A stretch of DNA of 64,000 nucleotides from Phlebotomus papatasi (Eukaryota; Arthropoda; Insecta; Diptera; Psychodidae), in the NCBI RefSeq assembly GCF_024763615.1, contig NC_077224.1:67218712-67282711 (forward strand), given 5' to 3'. Under the pieces are notes generated by a model, which ran no database searches, had not been told where the DNA came from, and saw only the letters and a program-made list of their open reading frames with translations. Positions 1 through 11,402 of the stretch are shown here, piece after piece (position 1 is the first letter of the stretch; the number at the start of each line of letters is the position of its first letter). Position numbers and translations under genes: made by a program.

Positions 1-1394
1 TGACTCCCTTCTGGAGCTAATTCAATGAGAAAAATCTCTTCGTCTGATAATTTTTTTTGCTGATCAAGCTGCCCGGCGAATGGTTTCAGGTTCCCACGTG
101 CTGTTCATGTTTTCATGGTGCAAAAGATTGTCCCACTTGTCCTCCATCATTGATTTTGATTTTTCCACTTAAAATCCTCAATTTTACCCCAAGATAAATC
201 CATTCAGGACGCTGAACCATCTGCAAAACATTATCATTTTCAGCTCAAAGTATTAAGAATACGCATTGGGCGGGTGAAAAGCCTTTTTTACCCGAAGAAG
301 TGGCCATAAATATTGCATTGAAAAATGGCCATTGTTCTGCAATTTTCTGCCTGTGGGGTTCTTTTTTTTTATATTTATTGCCTTAAAACAACAGTTAAAA
401 GTTCAGGAAGAGGCGCTTAGGAAGAAAGAAGTGATAAGAATATAATTCAGAGCAATTTTGTTGCAATTTGCATTTTTGAGTGAGTCCTTTGGAAGATATC
501 ACTGATCTTGTAATCGACCAAATCGTTCTACTTCGTATTTTTTCTTTATCAATTCCCTAATTCGAAATTACTACTTCGTCAGTTTAATCAGCACTTGTCG
601 TAACATTTTAGAATTTTAAAAATGAGCCCAGAATAAGATACTTTTGATTAAAATAATAAAAATAGCACTAAAAAATGTAAATATTTTGAAAAGAGTAGTG
701 ACAAAGCATCCAATACTTTGCGATATGCTTGAACACTATATGCTTCAAAAGAACTTTCGAATCATTTACCGTTTATCGGTTCACAACCGATATAAACTGA
801 TCGGTTTAACTCTCTCGCGTCACAGTTTTATTCAGCAAATGAATTCATGTAAAATTGAGTTTTTTCTAATGCTTTATGATCAAATATAATAGTTCTGAGA
901 GGAAAAAAAAATTCCATTGCGTGAAAACTCAGAAAAACTCCGGGTCATATATTACCCTATTGTCGGCAAGGGAGTATACATACCATTTTCAAAAACAAAA
1001 TTTAATTTGGCCAAAACCATGGCAAACTTGATTGTTTTGATGAACACTGTACTCCTGGTGTTCAAGGAATCTTCCTGGTAATCCCTTGAACAGTCTCTGT
1101 CACAATATTTTGAGTGGTATTTGGCAAAAATAAACCTATCTACATATTTATTCACACACAATACAAATGCACAATATTGGACGCTTGCAGAATACTCTAA
1201 AATATTGCAAAATATGTTATAATTCATCAGATACAAGATGAAATGTCCAGGAGCAAGATATTTTCCTTCTGGATTTCACAAAGAAAAACAATGTCCTAAC
1301 TGTCCCAACTACATTGTTGGCACGAAAACACTTTCATAAACTTTTCCCTTGTCGACTCATGAATTGAACCAATAAAGTATTTAAATTATTATTA
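1..1394. other. Non-coding flank, no gene recognised
   Basis: AT-rich sequence with only short open frames that lack family resemblance. The one recognisable piece is near 570-612, where a stretch resembles the terminal repeat of the element at 2745-3653 (shared core GTCGTAAC), so it is probably a decayed end of that family. Confidence 0.5.
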
Positions 1395-1933
1395 TTAACC
1401 CATTCCTTACCATTGTATTATACATCATACGCAAATTGAGTGATTTTAGATGATTTATTCCTAGGCATTTGTTATCGGAATTGCTGTCGGGAATGGATTT
1501 TTAGTAACTTTAGTTCTTCAATTACTTTGGAAAAATAGTCCGACAGAGATGAAAATACATTTTGTTATTGTTTTCTTGCTTCGCGGAAGGTCATGCAAAA
1601 TTTTTGCTCAAAATGGCGGACGGAAAATACGATATCCCGTCGAATTTATTAAAATTGGCTTCCTTCCTCTTTCGTGATTTGAATTCTAGTTGCCAATTAG
1701 TGTTCTTGGATAGTCACTCTATCTAAAGCAATAGAGTTTGTAATGAATTAATACAAAGAATTTAAATTCAGCGACCGTTAAGGTGTGTGTTTGACAGGGG
1801 CTCCCCGCGCCCTCATAATAGATTTTAAAAAAATTTCTCTTCAAAAAAATCATCTATTAATCTGTAGGAAACTAATCTCAGAATATGAACATTCTATCTC
1901 AAGTATTTCTGGTACATTGACTGAATGGGTTAA
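1395..1933. mobile_element. piggyBac-like MITE, copy 1 (TTAA target site)
   Basis: The element runs 1399-1929 and is flanked on both sides by TTAA (1395-1398 and 1930-1933). It begins CCCATTCC and ends GAATGGG, so the junctions read TTAA-CCC and GGG-TTAA, the signature of piggyBac-superfamily insertion. It has no transposase frame and would depend on a transposase elsewhere. A second near full-length copy lies at 26338-26884 and a partial one near 24788-24960. Superfamily assignment rests on target site and termini only. Confidence 0.75.
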
Positions 1934-1948
1934 TCGTATCGGGATATA

Positions 1949-3738
1949 AGGCAAATGTACCAGCGATCGTCAGTGTTCCTCGGATCGGAAGGTTGTCCCG
2001 CGTATCGGCACCCCAAAATAAAATATACTTTTGAAAATTATTCACTGTATTTTAGTAATTTTCTTTAGTAAGATGCATCACGTTAGTTCATATTTAATCT
2101 ACAGAACCAATTTTTTCGTCAAGTTTCAAAGAAAATTGCTATTATTTACCTAATTTATTAAATCACTGTGTCATAGTCTTAGCAAAAAATCCGCCATTCA
2201 TCACTTTCTTAATATTTCACGCGAGAATTTGTCTGCAAGAATATGAGGAATTAGGTTTGAATAAAATGATTTGCAAATCTGTTTTAATTAAAAAATGAAT
2301 ATTCAGTGACTCCAATTTCACTATCAATACACTTTTTTTTTAAAATTATTTCTATTTTTTGCGAACAAGTACGCATCTGTTCCTCGAATCGGTACATTTT
2401 TTTCGTGGAAAATTGCGCTCAGCGCGCTTAGCTGTCATCTTTACAGCTTCATTAAATTTAACAATTTCAGAAGTTGTATCATGTGAATACACAGTACACA
2501 GTGTAAGGATGACAAAGAAGCTTCAATGAAGCCTTGTAGAGTGATTTACATTTAGATGCCAAGAAAGCAGGAGAATCCTCATCAAAAACACCTGCCGAGC
2601 CGTGGCTCACCCCATTCCGATCCGTGGAACACATTCCATCCTTCCAATTACACATATATATTATTAATTTCGGTAGTTAGCAAAAGTATCAATACACGAA
2701 AATGGTTAAATGGATCACTAATATATCAATTGGCATGTAAAAAATCGTCAGTTAAATCAGCATTTATCGTAACTTCATTTTTGCGATTTTGAGATATATA
2801 CATATTTGAAATCGGCGTAATTTTCTTTATTAAACGCACTTGTGAAAAAGAAACTTTTATGAGCCCAATAAAAATTATTTTAAATAAAAATTATCGTAAG
2901 TGCCCTTAATTAAGAAAAATTTATCAGAATTTGTCGTAACTTCCATTTTTGGGGAAGTTACGACAAATTTCCATACAAAATTTTCAGTAATCAGCATTTG
3001 CCGTAACTTCTTTTGCTCACTTGCGTGGCTTGTAATTTGCAGCAAAATTGCAATATTTCTCAATAAAACGTTTATGAACTCTTCCAAATATAGAAAGACA
3101 GTGCGAATAGTGTAACATGAAATCATTTTAATTCAATATTTGCGAGAAAAAAGTGAGAAAAATTCCCTACCCATCTGTCATTAATTCAAAACAAAACAAG
3201 CGACGTGGCGCACAAAATTTTTTCTATAAAACTTATGAAATAAAAGATTTTAGGGATAGGGATAACAGTAGATAAGAGTTTAATTAATTAATTTAGTCAA
3301 ATAAAGGCGCTTATTATCACTAGAATAATTCAAATTGATATAATGCATTTTAGAAAATTGTCGTAACTTCCAGAATCTCCATACATTGGATGCTACGGCT
3401 TTACAAACGATGGAAGTTACGATAAAATATTATTGTCTTTCTTCCAACATATTTCTCAATATTGCAGCTTATAAATAATTTTATAAAGATTTTCTCGAGT
3501 TAACTGACAGTTTATTAGTGCCACTTTTATTATTTTGACTCAAAAGTATCGCATTCGGGGCTCATTTTTAAGAAAAATAATATTGAACTGAAAATTTCGT
3601 CTCCTGAAAAGTTGTAAAAAGGAAGTTACGACAAATGCTGATTTAACTGACGAAATACCAAATAGTGTTTTGGAACTCATATATTCAACTAACTATGGAG
3701 CACGTTTCTTAACATTCCGATCCGTGGTACACTTCCCT
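1949..3738. mobile_element. TA-flanked MITE, host copy with nested insertion
   Basis: Termini are inverted repeats (AGGCAAATGTACC at the left, GGTACACTTCCCT at the right) and both ends abut TA (1947-1948 and 3739-3740). Several copies of the word GATCCGTGG or a close variant lie near both ends. A second copy begins at 12388 and matches over about 800 bases but lacks the 0.9-kb insertion at 2745-3653. No transposase is visible. The TA target and short ends suggest the Tc1/mariner/pogo group, as an inference. Confidence 0.7.
2745..3653. mobile_element. Element with ~33-bp terminal inverted repeats, nested
   Basis: The ends are near-perfect inverted repeats of about 33 bases beginning TCGTCAGTTAAATCAGCA and containing GTCGTAACTTCC. 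The GTCGTAACTTCC core and its complement recur internally near 2934, 2955, 3005, 3360 and 3412, so the element is studded with copies of its own end. It interrupts the 1949-3738 element; the 12388 copy of that host has the uninterrupted sequence. No coding potential was recognised. Confidence 0.7.
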
Positions 3739-3740
3739 TA

Positions 3741-4036
3741 TTTATTACAATTCAATCATGTTGTCGTATATCCCCGTGTTGGAAGAATCTGCTGATCGTA
3801 GATCGCCCAGAAGTGCTTTCCCTGCAATGTAGATGCTTCTTTCATGCTCCCCGAGTATTTTTGGGCAGAGTCGGTGCATTTTATTACGTTTGATCACGGC
3901 GAAAATGTCTTTCTGACATTCGGTTGCTTTTACCGAGCGGGACTCGAACTCACAACTGTAAGACTTGAGTCAGAGATCTCCTCCGCTCAAGAGGCCAATG
4001 GTCTTGCCTATTGCGCCACTGCGATCTCCAGAACTT
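3741..4036 (-). mobile_element. tRNA-derived SINE
   Basis: Read on the minus strand, a tRNA-like head comes first. It has a box A-like TGGCGCAATAGG near 4019-4008 and a box B-like GTTCGAGTCCC near 3950-3940. A body of about 190 bases follows, ending in an AT-rich tail containing ATTGAATTGTAATAAA. The putative acceptor arms do not pair and there is no clean cloverleaf, so this is a retroposed SINE and not a working tRNA gene. It sits between two DNA transposons (ending 3738 and starting 4051). Confidence 0.6.
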
Positions 4037-4050
4037 AAACAATATAGATA

Positions 4051-4613
4051 CAGTAGACTCACGCTTATCCGTGAGAGCGGGACCAAATGTCACACGGATT
4101 TTGAGATTGATACACATCAAATTGTTCGAAATCCAACGATTTTTTTATTTACATTGAAAATTTGTGGAGTGAATTCTGACTTGACTGAATTGACATTGCC
4201 TCTAAACATGCGTACTGTCCAAAAAATTTACAGTGAGAAAGAATTAGGGGAAACTGGGGCACCACCAAACACGGGGTAGCACCAAACACTAATTTTTATT
4301 TTTATTTTTAAACTACTTGGACTATCTCGACCATTTCTTCAGTGGACAAGCATCCCTATAATGCCTAAAAATTTTTATAAGTCTTATCCTCTGAAGTCGA
4401 ATATCCTATTAAAAAATTGCAGTGTTTGGTGCTACCCCGTGTTTGATGGTGCCCCAGTTTCCCCTACAGTAGATAGAACACATTTGCTTTAACAAAAAAA
4501 CCCAAAACACACGGGGACAATTTATGTCAACAAAATTTTTAAAATTCAACTGTCTCACGGACTTTTCTATGTCACTCGGAAAAAGAGTCCACGGATAAAG
4601 CGAGAGTCTATTG
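4051..4613. mobile_element. pogo/Tigger-like MITE
   Basis: The terminal inverted repeats start CAGTAGACTCACGCTTATCC; the right end is its near complement, finishing GAGTCTATTG. Both ends abut TA (4049-4050, 4614-4615). A CAGT start with a TA target is typical of pogo/Tigger elements. The element is split by another TA element at 4247-4464. Nothing of a transposase remains. Confidence 0.65.
4247..4464. mobile_element. 218-bp TA-flanked MITE nested in pogo-like MITE
   Basis: Begins GGGGAAACTGGGGCACC and ends with the complement, GGTGCCCCAGTTTCCCC, flanked by TA at 4245-4246 and 4465-4466. The repeats extend further inward, so the whole element can fold into a hairpin. The ends are closely related to those of the 954-bp element at 52320-53273, which suggests one family with long and short forms. 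Confidence 0.75.
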
Positions 4614-5065
4614 TATAAAATAAAGTAATTTTGAGCTATATCATCTAAAAGTAACGAGTTCGAGCATTTCGCAAAGTCGATGACGCTTTTTCTCACTTTT
4701 TTTTATTTTCTTTTGCAAGAGATTACTTTATCAAATACTTTTTTGATTGCACTTCTTTAAAAAGTATAATCGATTGGTTTGGGTTTGGCTGATTTTCACC
4801 GTTTTTTTTTTATTTTGAAGTTTTCTCGATTATCGAACTATATTTCGTTAGATTTCGAAATTTTCTCAACCCTGCATTTTCGAAAATTCTGTTGCCGGTG
4901 TTTTTGACATTATCTCACATTTACTGCGGACTTGGGGAAAAAGATGAGGCATTTGTGATAGTGTAGTGTCTCTTAAAAAGAGATATAAAAAATAACAGTT
5001 AATAATTTATTCTATAGAAATTAATTTATTATTTTACCAAATGTATTACGCAGAACGACATCAGA

Positions 5066-8000
5066 ATGGGTGATGAATGGGATGATGATTCGGTGAGTTT
5101 TTTTTTAACAAATATTTTTTGGATCTTGTATTTGAAGAAGTTGTGTATTTATGCCTTTGTGATTTTTGGGGATTTTTTTTTTATTAATTTAATTCGGTCA
5201 GTGTGATGCTGGAGTTGAATTCCACAAAGGCAATAAGTTCTCATCCACAAAGTATGATGACAACGGATTTGACAATGGTGGTGATGATTATGGAAAGGGG
5301 GGATACGGTGGTGGATCTCGTGGTGGAGGAGGAGGAGGAGGAGGTAGGGAAAGTGGTGGACGTTCCGGTGGCTATGGGGGAGATCGCAATGGAGGAGGAG
5401 GAGGAGCACGGGTTCCTCGTGCTGGTGACTGGACATGTGGTGGATGTGGAAAGAGTAACTTTGCATCTCGCACTGAATGCTTCTCCTGCCACAAGGAGAA
5501 AGATGACAATGATATGGTGTCAAGTGGAGGTGGTGGAATGTCCAATGGTACGACCAAGAGGTCCTTTGGGGCAGATGATTGGAAGTGTGGAGGATGTGGA
5601 AAGACCAACTATGCCAATCGACAGGAATGCTTCTCCTGCCACGAACCCAAGGGTGATAGTGGGGGCGATGGTGGTTTTAATAGTGATCGCAATGGCGGTG
5701 GAGGATTTGGAGGAGGAAGAGGAGGAGGAGGAGGAGGAAATTCCCGGCCGGGTGATTGGAATTGTGGAGGTTGTGGCAAGAATAATTTTGCATCACGATC
5801 TGAATGTTTCTCTTGCCATGAACCCAAGGGAGATGCCACTAATGGGTACAATGGATCGGGAGGAGGAGGAGGCGGAGGAGGAGGAGGCTCAGAGAAGCCT
5901 CGTGCTGGACAACGTCCAGGTGACTGGACCTGTCCTAGTTGCGATAAAGCAAATTTTGCCTCGAGAACTTCGTGCTTTGGGTGCAATGAAGAAAAGCCAG
6001 AGCATCTGGCTAATCAACCGGGTTCCGATGAGAAACCCAAAGAATTCTACATTCCACCTGAATTGCCGACAGATGAAAGTGAAATTTTCAGCAGTAAGAT
6101 CGATCAGGGCAGAAACTTTGGCAACTATCAGAATATTCCGGTGAAGGTGTCTGGAGAAAATATTCCACCGCCTATTCGGGATTTCAGTTCGTCCGGATTG
6201 AGGGAATTTCTACTGACAAATGTAGAAAAATCTGGATATAAAACACCGACCCCAATTCAAAAATACTCAATTCCCCTCATAATGAACGGCCGGGATATGA
6301 TGGGATGTGCACAGACGGGTTCTGGTAAGACAGCAGCTTTTCTCTTGCCAATCATCAATGCTCTGCTGTCGGACAATCGTGAAGTTAATATGGGACAACC
6401 CCATGTGCTAATTATCACACCAACACGTGAACTCTGCATCCAAATCACAGAACAGGCTCATAAATTTGCCCATGGCAGCTATATTAAGGTCCAGAAGATT
6501 TATGGTGGTACAGCTAGTCGCCATCAGATGGATACTCTCAAGGGAGGTATTCACATTTTGGTTGCAACTCCAGGACGCCTCCTGGATTTTGTCAATCGAA
6601 GCTACATCGGCTTTCAGGATATTCGTTTTATTGTTCTTGACGAAGCTGATCGAATGCTGGACATGGGCTTTATCAGTGACATCGAGAAGGTGATGGTGGG
6701 AATGCCGGCTGAAAAACAAACCCTAATGTATTCAGCTACATTCCCCGAAGAAATACAACATCTGGCTGGGAAATATCTCAATAATTATGCTTTTGTGGCA
6801 GTTGGAATTGTCGGTGGAGCTTGCACTGATGTCGAACAGCAGATTCTTGAGGTTTCTGGACGTCAGAAGCGCGATAAACTCAGGGTAAGTAAAACTTTTG
6901 GTCCCAATGAAAAAGTCTGCTCACTTCTCACCATTGAAATTTATTATGGAAGACCGGGGCAAAATTTCTGACATAATATTCCTTAGAAAGAATATTTGAA
7001 CAAACAACAATTTATTTACAGTAATTAACCCCTTCCCCATTCATTGTAATATTTACCTACACAGTAAAAAAGATTAACTTAATTTAATGTTGTTAAATTT
7101 CAAGTTGTTGAATTTGGAATTGATGAATTGTTGAATTTTTGTGTGTAAACTCAAAAATTTTTTTTTTAAATTTTATTTCATTTCGTTTATTTTAGCATTT
7201 TTGCCTTTTTAGACATTTGTAAAGTTTTTTTCCTGTAATCTGGATCCTCCCTAATGCGAGATAATTACATTTGATGCTCGGATTTTTTCGATATACTTAT
7301 TATGCATATAAATATTTGATGTTCTATATGACTTTTGTCCAATGAAAACCATCTCGACTGAAGTATATGTCTTAAATGGAAATTCAACAATTTTTACACA
7401 ATTTTTTTTTTTAAATTCAATTTTTGTTTAAAAAATCAACAACTTTGGTTGAAATACACAAGGCTTCACACTATAACTGTATTATCACACTTGCACATTA
7501 AAATTTTAATATGATTCACATTAATTGTCGCTGGTGAGAGTCCAAATGTGTAATTTGTGTGTTTGAATCATTTTATATTCAAAATTTGATCTATTTGTTG
7601 ATAAAAAGGTAGACTTGGCCCGCAAAATTTGATATAAATTGATTTATAGCATTAATGCGATTTTCTCTTTAATTTTTTAATGTGAAAAAAAATTATGCTT
7701 TAGGTAAATTTAAACTTATTTTTGCAGGCCAAGTCCACTTCTTTATCAATGAATAGAAAAACCCCAAATATTAAGTGACTCAAAGACACAAATAACATAT
7801 TTGGACGCTCACAAGCGACAATTAATGTGAATCACTTTAAAATTTTAATGTGCAAGTGTGATAACGCCGTTTTACTGGCCAAACTTTGGTTTTTTTTTTT
7901 GGTTCTTTTACTGACCAAATATTTTTTTTTTTCTAAAATAATTTTTTTATTAGTCAAACTCTGGTTTTATACTGACCAAAATTGTTATTTGTACTGGCCG

Positions 8001-10882
8001 AAATTATTGTTCTCACAAACAATTTTCAATAGTGTTTAAAAGCGGTATTTTAACTCACTAAAAGTGAAATATTATTGACTAATCAAAAGCGATTTTTTTC
8101 ACCAGCCAAAATTGTTTTTTTCACTGACCAAAATTGTTTTTTTTTTTAATAAAATTGATGTAATTAAATTCGTTTTTTTACTGATCAAAAATGTTCTGTT
8201 TACCTAAATTAACGTAATACTGACCACAATTGATTTTTTTACTAATGATTTCGGCACACCTTTTAGATCAGGAAAATTTTATGAAATCAAAATTCACATC
8301 TCTTTCTTTCTCACATGTTTGACACATGACTATCACATTCTTTTGCACTCCAAATTCGATTCAGCCAAATTGATTTTGTTCTGATGTTTAAAATGAGTAT
8401 AAGAGTACAATAAGTTTGAGAACGAAAGGGATGCGAATTTCGACTTTATAAAATTTTCCATGGTGTAACAGGTGTGTCGAAGGAATGAGATTAATTTTTT
8501 GAGTGATCTAAATTAATTTTAAACGGAGTAAAATTATTATCTTCACTCGCCGAAATTAGTGCTTTCTAATGGCTCCGCTTCGACACGCCTTTTAGATCAG
8601 GAAAATTTCACGAAGTCGACATTTGAATCCTTTTCTTACACATTTTCCATATGTCTATCTCATTCTTTCGCACTCTTTTTCTTTTAAACGTCAAAACAAA
8701 TTAAAATTAGGTCAATCGAATTTGGAGTGTGAAAAAATGAGATAGACATATACAAAAACGTTTGAGAAAGAAAGGGATCTGAATTTTGATTTCCTGAAGT
8801 TTTCTGATCTAAAAGATGCCAGCGACATTTTGACTAAAATTAATTTTTGTGGCGTTGTTAGATCTTTTCAAGTGATTGAAATTCAATCGATTGGAGTATC
8901 ACCTCTTACTCTTTTTTTTAAATTATATAATTGTCTCTTTGTTGTGACAAATTAAAATTGAAATTTCAAGTTTATTTTCAATTTCAATATTAACAAAACT
9001 GATTTATTTTTATTAAAATTGGTTGCCTTATTAAAAAAAATAACTGATTTTTTGTTAACGAATTTGATTTTTTTACTGACCAAAATTAATGTTCTTCTTT
9101 CTAAAAAGGAACCAAAAATTTGTTTTTATAATAAACTAAATTTTTACTGACCATAATTGATATTTTTGATGATCAAAGCCGATTTCTTATGGCTCCGGCA
9201 CACGTTTTAGATTAGGAAAATTTCATGAAGTCAAAATTCACATCTATTTTATTCTTAAGAACTTTGCCTATGTCTATCCTGCTCTTTCGCTTCTTCTTCT
9301 TCTTCTTTTGAACATCAAACCAAATTAAATTTAGTCAGTCCAATTTTGCGACCGAAAGAGTTGTATAAATTAATATTGTATGTTTTTTTATAACCAAAAT
9401 GTTTTTTTTTTAAATTAGTTTTCTTGCTAAAATTGATATTTAGGCCTCGGACGCACCTTTTAGATCAGGGAAATTTCATGAAGTCAAAATTCGAAACCCT
9501 TTCTCTCATGTTTTGCATATGACTATCTCATACTTTCTCATACCGAATTCGATTGAGCTAAATTGAATTTGGAATGATGTTTAAGAGAAGAAGAAGAGTG
9601 CGAGAGAATGAGATAGACATACGAAAGACAAGTGTGAAAGAAAGAGATGCGAATTTCAACTTCATGAAATTATCCTTGTCTAAAAGGTGTGCCGGAGCCA
9701 TAATGGCTTTGGCACGCCTTTTAGATCAGTATAAATTTATGAAGTCGAAATTCGCATCCCTTGCTTTCTCATTCCATTCTGCATCTATCTATCACACTCT
9801 TTTGGACTCTTTTTCTTCTTTTGAACATCACATCAAATTAAATTGAGAAAGTCATATGCAAAAATGTTTGAGAATGTCTCCGGCACGCCTTTTAGATCAG
9901 GAAAATTTCATGAAGTCGAAATTCGAATCCCTTTTTTACTCACATGCTTTGCATATGTCTATCTCATTCTCTCACACTCTTCTTTTTTTAAGCATTACAC
10001 CAAATTCAATTTAGCTCAATCGAATTTGGTATGAGAAAAAATGAGATAGTCATATGCAAAACATGTGAGAACGAAAGGGATGCGAATTTCGACTTCATGA
10101 AATTTTCTTGATCTAAAAGGTGTGCCGGAGCCAGAAAGAAAGGAATGTGAATTTCGATTAGATGAAAATGGAATTTTTCTGATCCAAAAAAGGTGTGCCA
10201 GTGCCAGAAGAATCAATTTTGGTCTTGATTAGAAATTTTGCATCAAATATCTCCTTACACGATTTGTAGGAGATCCTGGGTCAGCTGAACGATGGAAAGC
10301 CAAGAGGTGTCCTGGTCTTTGTAGAGACTAAGAGGAGCACTGATTTCTTGGCTTCCCTACTCTCGAGTTCCGGATACATGAGCACTTCGATTCACAGCGA
10401 TCGTCTGCAGAAGGAGCGTGAGATAGCTCTTGGGGACTTTAAGAGTGGTCGAATGGGGATTTTGATTGCTACTAATGTGGCTGCACGTGGTTTGGATATC
10501 CCAAATGTCCAGCATGTTATAAACTTTGACATGCCGAAGTCCATTGATGAGTATGTGCACAGGATCGGACGAACTGGACGCCTTGGAAATTTTGGCAAGG
10601 CTATAACTTTCTTTGATGCCGAGAAGGATAGTGAGATTGCATCGAAGCTAGTTTCAACTCTCAGGGGTGCTAACCAGGAGATTCCTGATTTCCTGGAACA
10701 GTACGATGTTGGAGGATCTGGACGTACAGGAAATTTCGGAGGTCAAGATATCCGAAAGGTAATTTTTTGATATGTTTCTTTTTTAGCAGAGAATTTTTCA
10801 TTTACTTTTAATTTTTGCTCAGGATGACTTCCGCAAAGGTGTTCCTCAAGCTGTTCCTCAGGAGGAAGACGAGGAGTGGTAA
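5066..10882 (+). CDS. vasa: Vasa, germline DEAD-box RNA helicase with four RanBP2-type zinc fingers
   Basis: Coding exons: 5066-5092, 5202-6884, 10270-10758 and 10823-10882, 752 aa. The start MGDEWDDDS resembles the Drosophila Vasa start. Residues 10-340 are glycine-rich with four fingers of the form WxCxxC...N-x6-CxxC (tryptophans 86, 136, 195, 251). The helicase core has a Q motif (about 354-369), Walker A AQTGSGKT 379-386, DEAD 489-492, SAT 520-522 and HRIGRTGR 667-674. The C-terminus is acidic, ending EEDEEW, as in Vasa. Family role: ATP-dependent RNA unwinding in germ granules (nuage), translation control and piRNA biogenesis. The linker with FYIPPE, IPVKV and SGYKTPTPIQK is Vasa-like and separates it from Belle/DDX3. 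The unusual point is the finger type; many animal Vasas have CCHC knuckles instead. All splice sites are GT-AG. Confidence 0.95.
7480..7866. mobile_element. Hairpin MITE in vasa intron 2
   Basis: Long imperfect inverted repeat. The left arm starts ATTATCACACTTGCACATTA and the right arm is its complement ending TGCAAGTGTGATAAC. The arms continue through a shared ACATTAATTGTCGC word and an inner pair around GACTTGGCC. Nothing coding is present. Confidence 0.65.
7867..8246. repeat. Degenerate short tandem repeat
   Basis: About 20-30 base units built on TTTTTTACTGACCAAAATTG recur with many variants through this stretch of vasa intron 2. Similar units return at about 9000-9180, between MITE copies. 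It looks like a decayed minisatellite. Confidence 0.55.
8252..10203. mobile_element. Array of about seven related MITE copies in vasa intron 2
   Basis: A ~245-bp element with ends CCGGCACGCCTTTTAGATCA recurs at about 8252-8479, 8581-8824, 9195-9362 (truncated), 9448-9695, 9710-9880 (truncated), 9881-10128 and 10129-10203 (right half only). Full copies end in the complement, TGATCTAAAAGGTGTGCCGG. The copies differ by many substitutions and some are fused end to end. The last ends about 66 bases before exon 3 of vasa. No transposase frame is seen. Confidence 0.75.
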
Positions 10883-11060
10883 CTTTTGAAATCGTTTCAG
10901 TGAAAAAAAAAAATATCTTTCTTTTTTCTATTTTTCATCCTAAAACTCGAAGAAGTACTTTTTTATAATATTAAACCTCGTGACATGAAGTGTCTCTCAT
11001 ATGCTTTTGATATCCATTGTCTTAAGGATAGTGCTTATAGTTGATGGTATATCATTAAAG
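10883..11060 (+). other. vasa: vasa 3' UTR with likely polyadenylation signal
   Basis: Non-coding sequence after the TAA stop. ATTAAA at 11054-11059 is the best polyadenylation hexamer close downstream and is followed by a T-rich stretch. The exact cleavage site cannot be read. Confidence 0.45.
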
Positions 11061-11402
11061 TATATTTTTCTATTCAGCATTTCTTTGTTTTTCTTTTATT
11101 GTTCACGAAGATCAAAGGAACAGAAGAATTTTTGTTTGAAAAAAGTTTAAATTTTGTTTCTCAATGTTTCTGAGAAGAGGCGCTGCTGTCGACAAAGAGA
11201 TTAAAACGCCACTGGAAAAAACCAGGGTGAAAGCAAGTAAGTTGGTAATGATTGTGATTTTCATGTCTACCATCAATATAAATTTCATCAAGATTTTCAC
11301 TACCTCTACCTAATATGATTTCATACAATATAATTATTTCATTTAAATAAATTTTGATGAGAAATAAATCGTAAGAAGATTGTGGTTGAAGAAATTGCAT
11401 TA

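Noticed and set aside
3920..4036. Functional tRNA gene on the minus strand
   Set aside because: Box A and box B are present, but the acceptor arms do not pair and an AT-rich tail follows, so a SINE is the better reading.
4646..4700. tRNA-like ACGAGTTCGAGCATTTC, repeated near 40839
   Set aside because: Only a box B-like word is shared with tRNA; no box A at proper distance and no fold. It is probably a short dispersed repeat.
5149..5986. Minus-strand frames rich in H, P and S opposite vasa exon 2
   Set aside because: These are antisense shadows of the GGA/GGT repeats, with no independent start context or domain.
5203..6144. 313-aa open frame on + strand overlapping vasa exon 2
   Set aside because: It is the shifted frame of the glycine-rich vasa exon; GGN repeats leave other frames open. 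The vasa frame alone has fingers and the helicase core.
8252..10203. CRISPR-like array in vasa intron
   Set aside because: Repeat units are 245-bp hairpins with terminal inverted repeats in a eukaryotic intron, which are MITEs.
5066..10882. Belle/DDX3 instead of Vasa
   Set aside because: The start, the IPVKV and SGYKTPTPIQK linker, the short acidic end EEDEEW and the finger-bearing glycine-rich N-terminus fit Vasa better.
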